The translations under genes were made by a program, and so were the position numbers. DNA of 12,083 nucleotides from JBBSVE01 sp038233815 (lineage in GTDB: Bacteria > Pseudomonadota > Alphaproteobacteria > Rhodobacterales > Rhodobacteraceae): contig JBBSVE010000096.1 in assembly GCA_038233815.1 (NCBI GenBank), positions 1 through 12,083 of the forward strand, written 5' to 3'. The notes under the pieces are model-generated. The model saw only the letters and a list, made by a program, of their open reading frames with translations. It was not told the origin of the DNA and did not search any database. How positions within the stretch are numbered: the first letter of the stretch is position 1; the number at the start of each line of letters is the position of its first letter. Shown here one piece after another: positions 6,423 to 12,083 of the stretch.

Positions 6423-7847
6423 TCACGGGCGCGGAGGCAGGAGGGTGTCGAGGCGGATGCGGGCGATCCGCTCCACCTCGGCGCAGGCGGTGGCGAACTC
6501 GGTCGCGGTGTCGTTGGCGATCCTTGTTCGGAAGGCGTCGAGGATGCTGGCCTTGGTATGGTCGCGCACGGCGATGATGAAGGGGAATCCATGCCGCGCC
6601 GTATAGGCGTCGTTGAGGCGCGTGAACTCCGCCCGCTCCGCATCGGTCAGCGCGTCGAGCGCGGCGGAGGCCTGTTCGGCGCGGCTCTCCTCGGTCAGGC
6701 GCCGGGCGGCGGCGAGCTTGCCCGCGAGGTCCGGGTGTGCGGTCAGCACCCCCATCCGCTCCTCGTCGCTGGCAGCGCGGAAGATGCGGGCCAGCGCATT
6801 CGCCAGTCCCGCCGCACTGTCATGCGCGGGGCCGAGCTCAAGCGCGTGGGCGCGCGCCGCGATCCATGGGGAATGCTCGTAGATACCACCGAAGCGGGCG
6901 GTGAAAGCGGCCTCGTCCATCCGGCTGGGCCGCTCACGCCGTGTGTGGGGATGCGCATGCGCCCAGTGCGCCGCGATCTGGGAGCGGGTGGCGAACCACA
7001 CGCCCTCCTGCCCGCCCGCATGGTCCAGAAAGCGCATCAGGCCCGCGATCTTGCCGGGTCGCCCGATCAGGCGGCAATGCAGCCCGATCGACAGCATCTT
7101 CGCAGCCCCCGCCGCGCCTTCTGCATGGAGCACGTCGAACGCGTCCCTGAGATAGCGATAGAATTGCTCACCCTCGGTATAGCCGGGCGAGGTGGCGAAC
7201 CGCATGTCGTTCGCCTCCAGCGTATAGGGCAGGATCAGCTGGTCTCGGGCGCCGACCTCCATCCAGTGCGGCAGATCGTCGTCGTAGGTGTCGGAGATCC
7301 AGTCGAAGCCACCCTCCTCCGCCACCAGCCGGACGGTGTTTTCCGACGACCGCCCGGTATACCAGCCGCGCGGGCGCGCCCCCACCACCTCGGTATGAAG
7401 CCGGATCGCCTCCGCGATCGCCGCGCGCTCCTCATCCTCGGGCATGGCGCGATGCTCGACCCACTTCAGCCCGTGGGACGCGATGTCCCATCCGGCCGCC
7501 TTCATCGCCTCGGTCTGTTCCGGGGAGCGGGCGAGGGCGGTGGCCACGCCGAAGATGGTGACGGGCAGGGCGCGGTCCGTGAACAGGCGGTGCAGCCGCC
7601 AGAACCCCGCGCGCGCGCCGTAGTCGTAGATCGATTCCATGTTCCAGTGCCGCTGCCCCGGCCAAGGTGCTGCACCCGCGATGTCAGAGAGGAACGCCTC
7701 GGATGCGGCATCGCCGTGGAGAACCGAATTTTCGCCGCCCTCCTCGTAGTTCAGCACAAGCGAGATGGCGATCTTTGCCCCCTCCGGCCATGCGGCGTCG
7801 GGCGGGGCCGCGCCATATCCGGTCATGTCGCGCGGATAACGGTGCAT
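6423..7847 (-). CDS. puuE: Fusion of allantoinase (PuuE) and OHCU decarboxylase (UraD)
   Basis: One 474-residue polypeptide covers two consecutive steps. Residues 1 to about 305 are PuuE-type allantoinase of the polysaccharide-deacetylase superfamily (allantoin to allantoate), with NYEEGGENS (33-41), SHGLKWVEH (124-132) and GWYTGRSSENT (161-171). Characterised PuuE is reported to be metal-independent. Residues about 310-474 are OHCU decarboxylase (OHCU to (S)-allantoin). Its catalytic His is H325 in YEHSPW, S388, E391 and Q392 match the active-site SxxEQ, and HPDLAGKLA (371-379) and GFPFIIAVR (420-428) are typical. The domain sizes match the usual separate proteins, and a short polar stretch (about 296-309) joins them. 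The reaction order is reversed relative to the chain: the C-terminal domain acts first. AGGAGG at 7852-7857 gives a strong start. First gene of the leftward operon; allE follows at once. Confidence 0.93.
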   Translation of the reverse strand: MHRYPRDMTGYGAAPPDAAWPEGAKIAISLVLNYEEGGENSVLHGDAASEAFLSDIAGAAPWPGQRHWNMESIYDYGARAGFWRLHRLFTDRALPVTIFGVATALARSPEQTEAMKAAGWDIASHGLKWVEHRAMPEDEERAAIAEAIRLHTEVVGARPRGWYTGRSSENTVRLVAEEGGFDWISDTYDDDLPHWMEVGARDQLILPYTLEANDMRFATSPGYTEGEQFYRYLRDAFDVLHAEGAAGAAKMLSIGLHCRLIGRPGKIAGLMRFLDHAGGQEGVWFATRSQIAAHWAHAHPHTRRERPSRMDEAAFTARFGGIYEHSPWIAARAHALELGPAHDSAAGLANALARIFRAASDEERMGVLTAHPDLAGKLAAARRLTEESRAEQASAALDALTDAERAEFTRLNDAYTARHGFPFIIAVRDHTKASILDAFRTRIANDTATEFATACAEVERIARIRLDTLLPPRP

Positions 7848-7868
7848 GGAACCTCCTGTCGGGGGGTA

Positions 7869-7878
7869 AGCCTAGGCT
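7869..7878. promoter_or_regulatory. 10-bp palindrome in the puuE/uraH divergent region
   Basis: AGCCTAGGCT is a perfect palindrome 22 nt upstream of the puuE start, close enough to sit in its leader or over the transcription start. It could be an operator half-site pair, but a palindrome of this length also arises by chance. Confidence 0.2.
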
Positions 7879-7886
7879 GGAACCTG

Positions 7887-7898
7887 CGGGGCGATTAC
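7887..7898. promoter_or_regulatory. 12-base word shared with the lysR/puuD region, candidate LysR site
   Basis: CGGGGCGATTAC occurs here, in the puuE/uraH divergent region, and again at 9263-9274. GAA also recurs 12 nt after the word in both places. The downstream bases here are A-rich (acgcaaaaatacgcg), which could hold a LysR-type T-N11-A element. This is a pattern match only. Confidence 0.35.
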
Positions 7899-7972
7899 GC
7901 AAAAATACGCGAAGGACTTGTCGGGCGGCGGGACGGTCGCCAAGGCCCGCGATCTGCGCCATTGTAAGGCAT

Positions 7973-7979
7973 GGGAGGG
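7973..7979 (+). promoter_or_regulatory. Ribosome binding site that sets the uraH start
   Basis: GGGAGGG lies 6 nt before the ATG at 7986. It overlaps an earlier in-frame ATG at 7971, which is therefore rejected as the start. Confidence 0.7.
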
Positions 7980-7985
7980 TTGGGA

Positions 7986-8339
7986 ATGGCAGGCAGGATC
8001 ACCACGCACGTTCTGGACACCGCGCGGGGGCGGCCTGCGGCGGGCGTCGGGATCGTGCTCTACCGCGTCGGGGACACGCGGGAGGAGCTGGGCCGCGCGG
8101 TGACGAACGCGGACGGGCGCACCGATGCGCCGATGCTCGGCGGCGGGGCGCTGATCGCGGGGTGCTATGAGCTGGTGTTCGGCGCGGGCGACTACCTCAG
8201 GGCGACGGGGCAGGCGGGGGCGGGGGTGCTGTTTCTCGACGCGATCCCGATCCGGTTCGGGGTCACGGATGCGGAGGCGCATCATCACGTGCCGCTGTTG
8301 CTTTCGCCTTTCGCCTACTCGACCTATCGCGGAAGTTGA
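7986..8339 (+). CDS. uraH: 5-hydroxyisourate hydrolase (transthyretin-like)
   Basis: UraH (PucM/HIUase) hydrolyses 5-hydroxyisourate, the product of urate oxidation, to OHCU, which the UraD domain encoded next door then decarboxylates. The 117-residue protein has all family marks: TTHVLDT (6-12) with catalytic H8, R45 in NADGRTD, H101 in HHHVPLLLSP, and the diagnostic C-terminal tetrapeptide YRGS. It is expected to be a cytosolic tetramer. It is divergent from puuE-uraD, sharing the 138-bp region 7848-7985. Its last 16 bases overlap the 3' end of the LysR gene. Unlike arrangements where all ureide genes run in one operon, uraH stands alone on this strand. Confidence 0.95.
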   Translation: MAGRITTHVLDTARGRPAAGVGIVLYRVGDTREELGRAVTNADGRTDAPMLGGGALIAGCYELVFGAGDYLRATGQAGAGVLFLDAIPIRFGVTDAEAHHHVPLLLSPFAYSTYRGS

Positions 8340-9262
8340 GACGCCACAGGGTCCAGCTCCGCCGCCATGTCGGCCTTGCAGCGCGCGATGATGAAATCAG
8401 AGAACAGGCCGATCTTCGGGTCGCGGAGGCGGCGGTGCTGGGTCAGGCACGAAAGTTGGGTCGGCAGCGGCGGCGTGGCGATGGCCACGGGAACGAGCGC
8501 GCCGGTGCGCAGGTGATGCGCGACCTCGAAGATGGGCTTCAGCACGATCCCGCGCCCGGCCAGCGCCCATCCGGTCAGCACGTCGCCGTCGTCCGTCTCA
8601 TATGGTCCCGAGATCCCGAACGGTTGCGGGCCGTCTTCGGTCTGGAGCGTCCAGCGAAACTCCCGCGCGCCGGGAAAGCGCAGGTTCAGACAATCGTGCC
8701 CGTCGCGCACCAGCGCCTCGCCGTCTTCGGGCATCCCGCGCCGGGCGATATAGTCGGGGGCCGCGCACAAAAGCCGCGGGCAATGCGCCACGAGCCGCAG
8801 CTTCATCGTGGAATCCTCCGGCCGGCCCAGATGGAACGCGACGTCGAGCCCTTCGGCCGTCATGTCCACCAGCCGGTCCGACAGGCGCAGGCGCAGGTCG
8901 ATCTGGGGGTAGGCGTCGCGGAACGCCGGAATGTGGGGCGCTATGAAGCGCCGTCCGATCCCGAGCGGTGCCGCGACGAAGATCGTACCGCGCGGGTTCT
9001 GCGCCACGTCCGTCACCGCCGCCTCGGCTTCGGTGATCGCGTCGAGCACGCGCTGCGCCCCGCCGTAGAAGATGCGCCCGTTCTCCGTCGGTTGCAGGCT
9101 ACGCGTGGTGCGGTTGAAGAGCCGGGTGCCCAGATGACGCTCCAGCTCCGATATCCGCGCGGACGCGACGGCGGCGGAGGCGCGCTGGTCGCGGGCCGCA
9201 GCACTCATGCTGCCCAGCTCATAGACGCGGACAAACATGCGCAGCAGGGTCACGTAGGACAT
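8324..9262 (-). CDS. LysR-type transcriptional regulator, likely of the urate cluster
   Basis: The 312-residue protein is a LysR regulator. The N-terminal winged helix-turn-helix spans about 1-60 (LLRMFVRVYELGSMSAAARD, then ISELERHLGTRLFNRTTRSL). The effector-binding domain runs from about 90 (GTIFVAAPLGIGRRFIAPHI) to about 300, in the style of the CrgA/DmlR-like group. The ATG at 9262 places the HTH at the usual distance from the N terminus, although no good ribosome site precedes it. The open frame continues upstream as far as 10516, but that part is antisense to puuD. The gene is divergent from puuD and convergent with uraH, so it probably senses urate or a ureide and controls puuD and the operon (inference). 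The specific ligand cannot be deduced. Confidence 0.9.
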   Translation of the reverse strand: MSYVTLLRMFVRVYELGSMSAAARDQRASAAVASARISELERHLGTRLFNRTTRSLQPTENGRIFYGGAQRVLDAITEAEAAVTDVAQNPRGTIFVAAPLGIGRRFIAPHIPAFRDAYPQIDLRLRLSDRLVDMTAEGLDVAFHLGRPEDSTMKLRLVAHCPRLLCAAPDYIARRGMPEDGEALVRDGHDCLNLRFPGAREFRWTLQTEDGPQPFGISGPYETDDGDVLTGWALAGRGIVLKPIFEVAHHLRTGALVPVAIATPPLPTQLSCLTQHRRLRDPKIGLFSDFIIARCKADMAAELDPVASQLPR

Positions 9263-9274
9263 CGGGGCGATTAC
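9263..9274. promoter_or_regulatory. Second copy of the 12-base word, directly before lysR
   Basis: CGGGGCGATTAC abuts the lysR start codon on the opposite strand and lies about 95 nt upstream of puuD. It is identical to 7887-7898. If it is a LysR site it would allow both autoregulation and puuD control. The rest of the 105-bp region has TTGAAA at 9285-9290 as a weak -35 candidate for puuD, without a convincing -10. Confidence 0.35.
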
Positions 9275-9367
9275 CGTCTTGGCGTTGAAAGTGATCCGGC
9301 ATTTGATGGAATAGCAGAGGGGTCGCCGCCGCGATAGCCTGACGGTCGGGCAAAGGGGGGCCCCGCG

Positions 9368-10615
9368 ATGGATGAGGTGATGCACTGGGCGATCCTGTGG
9401 GACTGGGTGATGGCGGGTGCGCGCTGGGCGCATGTCATCACCGCGATCGCGTGGATCGGGTCGTCGTTCTATTTCATCGCCCTTGATCTGGGCCTCCACC
9501 GCGACCGCAATCTCGCCAGCGGGGCCGACGGGGAGGAGTGGCAGGTCCATGGCGGCGGCTTTTACCACGTGCAAAAATACCTCGTGGCCCCCGACGCGAT
9601 GCCCGACCACCTCGTCTGGTTCAAGTGGGAGAGCTATGCCACCTGGCTGACCGGGATGCTGATGCTGGTGCTCGTCTATTACATGGGGGCGGAGCTGTAT
9701 CTCGTCGATCCGACCGTGCTCGACATTCCAGTCTGGCAGGCGGTCGGCATCTCGATCGCGTCGCTGGGGTTCGGCTGGGTTGCTTATGACGCGCTTTGCA
9801 AGACGCGGTTCGGCGACGACAACACGCGGCTGATGCTGCTTCTCTACGTGCTGCTGGTGGGGATGGCGTGGTTCTACGCGCATGTCTTTTCGGGGCGTGC
9901 GGCGCTTTTGCATCTGGGCGCGTTCACGGCGACGATCATGTCGGGCAACGTGTTCTTCACGATCATGCCCAACCAGCGGATCGTGGTGGCGGACCTGAAG
10001 GCGGGGCGCAAACCGGACCCGAAATACGGTAAGATCGCCAAGCAACGCAGCACGCACAACAATTACCTGACGCTTCCGGTGCTGTTCCTGATGCTGTCGA
10101 ACCATTATCCACTGGTGTTCGGGACGCAATACAGCTGGATCATCGCCTCGCTCGTGTTCCTGATGGGCGTCACGATCCGGCATTATTTCAACACCGTCCA
10201 TGCGCGGCGCGGCAACCCGACGTGGACCTGGGCGGCAACGCTCGTGCTCTTCCTCATCGCGGCCTGGCTCTCCACCATACCGCGACCGGGGGAGGCGGAG
10301 GCGCAGGCCCGGCTCGACCCCCAAGGCGCGATCCTCGCCGCGGCACCGGGGTTCGAGCGGGTGACGGACATCGTGACCGGCCGCTGCTCCATGTGCCACG
10401 CGGCGGAGCCGGTCTGGGATGGCGTGCACTGGCCGCCCAAGGGTGTGGTGCTGGAGACGCCGGCCGAGATCGCGCATCAGGCGCGGCGGATCTATCTTCA
10501 GGCCGGGGTCAGCCACGCCATGCCGCCGGGCAACCTCAGCGGGATCGAACCGGAGGAGCGTGCCGCGATCCGCGCGTGGTATGAGGCGGCAGGGACCGGT
10601 GGCACCGGGCTCTGA
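9368..10615 (+). CDS. puuD: Membrane urate oxidase (urate hydroxylase) with C-terminal cytochrome c
   Basis: PuuD oxidises urate to 5-hydroxyisourate and is thought to pass electrons to the respiratory chain rather than to O2 directly. The 415-residue protein has about eight membrane spans (approximate centres 28, 102, 132, 162, 188, 240, 262 and 295). Conserved loops include FYHVQKYLVAP (65-75), WFKWESYATWLTG (84-96) and STHNNYLTLPVLF (228-240). After the last span comes a c-type cytochrome domain with CSMCH (340-344) as the heme site and M385 in SHAMPPGN as the likely axial ligand. The heme domain should face the periplasm. AAAGGGGGG at 9352-9360 precedes the ATG by 7 nt. It is divergent from lysR. 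No xanthine dehydrogenase gene lies nearby, so the source of urate is not shown here. Confidence 0.94.
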   Translation: MDEVMHWAILWDWVMAGARWAHVITAIAWIGSSFYFIALDLGLHRDRNLASGADGEEWQVHGGGFYHVQKYLVAPDAMPDHLVWFKWESYATWLTGMLMLVLVYYMGAELYLVDPTVLDIPVWQAVGISIASLGFGWVAYDALCKTRFGDDNTRLMLLLYVLLVGMAWFYAHVFSGRAALLHLGAFTATIMSGNVFFTIMPNQRIVVADLKAGRKPDPKYGKIAKQRSTHNNYLTLPVLFLMLSNHYPLVFGTQYSWIIASLVFLMGVTIRHYFNTVHARRGNPTWTWAATLVLFLIAAWLSTIPRPGEAEAQARLDPQGAILAAAPGFERVTDIVTGRCSMCHAAEPVWDGVHWPPKGVVLETPAEIAHQARRIYLQAGVSHAMPPGNLSGIEPEERAAIRAWYEAAGTGGTGL

Positions 10616-10682
10616 TCCCCACGTTGCGGGGCCGGGGGCGGGAGGTTATGTGAAGGCTCGGCATGGGGATGGCGGGGTCTGA

Positions 10683-11189
10683 ATGGCGCAGGGTAAAGAC
10701 GAGGCTGTGGATCGCGCCCATCCAGCCTTCGACGCGCATGACCACGGCGATTGCGCGGGCGGCGTGCTGGCCCATGCCGACGCATTGGCGCTGGCGGGCA
10801 AGCTGCGGCTGACACCGGTGCGCCGGCGTGTGCTGGAGATCCTGCTGGAACGGCACCGCGCACTCGGCGCCTACGAGGTTCTGGACCGGCTTGCGGCGGA
10901 GGGGTTCGGGAACCAGCCGCCGGTCGCCTACCGCGCGCTGGAGTTTCTGGTGGAAAAGGGTCTCGCGCACCGGGTCCGGCGTCTTAACGCCTTCGCCGCC
11001 TGCATGCATCCGGGGGAGACGCATGCCCCGGTGTTCCTGATCTGCCGGACCTGTCAGGCGGTGGCGGAGACCGACGCGCACCCCGTCCGCGCGGCGCTGG
11101 AGACGGTGGCCGACGCGCAGGGCTTCACCATCGAGCGGAGCAACGTGGAGGCGCTGGGCCTCTGCCCCGCCTGCCGCAGGAAGGCCTGA
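10683..11189 (+). CDS. zur: Fur-family transcriptional regulator, probably Zur
   Basis: The 168-residue protein is a Fur-superfamily repressor. The winged helix covers about 38-100 (KLRLTPVRRRVLEILLERHR and PPVAYRALEFLVEKGLAHRV). The dimerisation domain has two CxxC pairs, C121/C124 in CRTC and C161/C164 in CPAC, that form the structural zinc site. FAACMHPGETHAPVFLICRTC fits the Zur branch better than iron-sensing Fur, which normally shows a His-rich HHDH region absent here. A His/Asp-rich head (13-23) precedes the DNA-binding domain. The start has no strong ribosome site. The gene lies 67 nt after puuD on the same strand, without a clear terminator between, so partial cotranscription is possible. 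No zinc transporter gene (znuABC) is in view. Zur is a confident family call; metal specificity is inferred. Confidence 0.85.
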   Translation: MAQGKDEAVDRAHPAFDAHDHGDCAGGVLAHADALALAGKLRLTPVRRRVLEILLERHRALGAYEVLDRLAAEGFGNQPPVAYRALEFLVEKGLAHRVRRLNAFAACMHPGETHAPVFLICRTCQAVAETDAHPVRAALETVADAQGFTIERSNVEALGLCPACRRKA

Positions 11190-11321
11190 CCGCGCTGCGC
11201 GTGCCGGGGACGATCCGTCGCGGGGGGCATGTCGTTTTTATCTGTCGAACGTCGGCTGTCCCTCCCGCCGGTCCATGGCCTCTGGCATGAAGGGCACGAT
11301 CGCCAACGGGAGAGCCGGGAA

Positions 11322-12083
11322 ATGAAGACGCATGTGAAAGCTCTGGTCGTCGGCGGTGGCGCCGTGGGCACCGGGATCGCCTATCATCTGGCGAAAGCCG
11401 GCTGGGACACGATGCTGGTGGAGCGGGACGAGCTGACCTCCGGCTCCACCTGGCACGCGGCGGGACTGCTGCCCCTGTTCAACATGGGCTATGCGACGAC
11501 CCACATCCACAAGTATTCAGTCGATTTCTACAAGGGGCTGGAGGCAGAGACCGGCCTCAACCCCGGTTTTTACGTCGTGGGCAACCTGCGGATGGCGCAG
11601 ACCGACGCGCGGATGGATGAGTTCCAACTCTACTCGTCCGTCGCCGAGTCCGCCGACGTTTACCACGAGTTCATGACCCCGAAGGAAATTGCCGACCGCT
11701 GGCCGCTGGTCCGCTCCGACGACCTGAAAGGCGCGCTGTTCCACCCGCAGGACGGCTACATCAACCCCGCCGATGTCACGCAGGCGATGGCCAAGGGCGC
11801 GCGCCAGCATGGCGCCACGTTCGAGCGCAAGATTCAGGTCAACGGTTACCGCTGGACTGGATCCGAATGGATCGTGACCTGCGTGCGGATGGTGGAGCAG
11901 GGGGGGAACCTTGTCGCGTCGGAAGACATCTTCGAGATCCACGCTGAACATGTCGTAACCGCGACCGGCAACCACGCGCAACGCACCGCGCGGCTGCTGG
12001 GGGTAAAGATCCCCGCCATCCCGGTCGAGCATCAGTATATCGTGACCGAGCCCGACCCCGCGTTGGTGGAATGGCGCAAATCC
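11322..12083 (+). CDS. Dimethylglycine/sarcosine dehydrogenase-like FAD protein, partial
   Basis: The N-terminal 254 residues are visible and the gene continues past the window. GGGAVGTGIAYHLAKAG (11-27) is the Rossmann FAD-binding loop, and E34 in LVERDEL is the ribose-binding acid. GSTWHAAGL (41-49) contains H45, which corresponds to the His that binds FAD covalently in dimethylglycine and sarcosine dehydrogenases. HPQDGYINPADVTQAMAKGA and ATGNHAQRTARLLG are typical of this family, whose full members have about 800 residues with C-terminal GcvT-type tetrahydrofolate domains. The expected role is oxidative demethylation of a methylated glycine in betaine or choline breakdown; the exact substrate is unknown. 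GGGAG at 11308-11312 precedes the ATG by 9 nt. The preceding 132-bp gap holds an AT-rich patch (11231-11242) that may be its promoter. Confidence 0.85.
   Translation, partial: MKTHVKALVVGGGAVGTGIAYHLAKAGWDTMLVERDELTSGSTWHAAGLLPLFNMGYATTHIHKYSVDFYKGLEAETGLNPGFYVVGNLRMAQTDARMDEFQLYSSVAESADVYHEFMTPKEIADRWPLVRSDDLKGALFHPQDGYINPADVTQAMAKGARQHGATFERKIQVNGYRWTGSEWIVTCVRMVEQGGNLVASEDIFEIHAEHVVTATGNHAQRTARLLGVKIPAIPVEHQYIVTEPDPALVEWRKS

Noticed and set aside
6372..7967. Plus-strand open frame of 531 codons across allE and puuE-uraD
   Set aside because: It spans two well-supported minus-strand genes and shows no recognisable motif.
8336..9337. Plus-strand open frame of 333 codons opposite lysR
   Set aside because: No family resemblance; it is a shadow of the LysR coding strand.
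9263..10516. N-terminal extension of the LysR frame to 730 residues
   Set aside because: The extension is antisense to puuD and Arg/His/Pro-rich, and LysR proteins begin at the helix-turn-helix found just after the ATG at 9262.
10617..10631. CCCC...GGGG hairpin after puuD as a terminator
   Set aside because: Only four pairs, no U-tract; too weak to call.
10640..10665. Possible Zur box upstream of zur
   Set aside because: A GTTATGTGA-like stretch is present, but there is no symmetric partner as a Zur operator needs.

Overview
The window is compact, GC-rich DNA (roughly 70% G+C by eye). Its protein families and gene order suggest an alphaproteobacterium, probably Rhodobacterales (Roseobacter/Rhodobacter group). 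The clues are a membrane urate oxidase with a C-terminal cytochrome c, a PuuE-UraD fusion, a Zur-like Fur protein and a dimethylglycine-dehydrogenase-type flavoprotein close together. This placement is an inference from family knowledge; there is no rRNA or other marker gene.

Left part (1-4318), role unknown. A SARP-type regulator (winged helix, BTAD-like, TolB-like, start of TPR) runs leftwards off the edge. It is divergent from a PAP2/vanadium-haloperoxidase-like protein that opens with ten Gly-Ser-Gln triplets. That gene converges on a leftward, probably cytoplasmic, subtilisin-family (S8) protease. The two stop codons sit in opposite arms of one 9-bp hairpin. A P-loop sugar/nucleoside kinase (4478-5089) is divergent from the protease across a promoter region with a perfect inverted repeat.

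Middle part (5051-10615), urate/ureide catabolism. Leftward operon: allantoinase-OHCU decarboxylase fusion (puuE-uraD), ureidoglycine aminohydrolase (allE), ureidoglycolate lyase (allA), with allE-allA overlapping by 4 bp. Rightward, divergent from the operon: 5-hydroxyisourate hydrolase (uraH). A LysR-type regulator converges on uraH and is divergent from puuD, the membrane urate oxidase. Together these convert urate -> HIU -> OHCU -> allantoin -> allantoate, then ureidoglycine -> ureidoglycolate -> glyoxylate + urea. The allantoate -> ureidoglycine enzyme (AllC-type amidohydrolase) is not in the window. LysR is the obvious candidate regulator; a 12-base word occurs in both divergent promoter regions of this cluster.

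Right part (10683-12083). A Fur-family regulator, best called Zur, is followed by the 5' end of a dimethylglycine/sarcosine dehydrogenase-like FAD protein that leaves the window. No tRNA, rRNA, CRISPR array, insertion sequence or phage gene was seen. No gene-free stretch exceeds about 200 bases.
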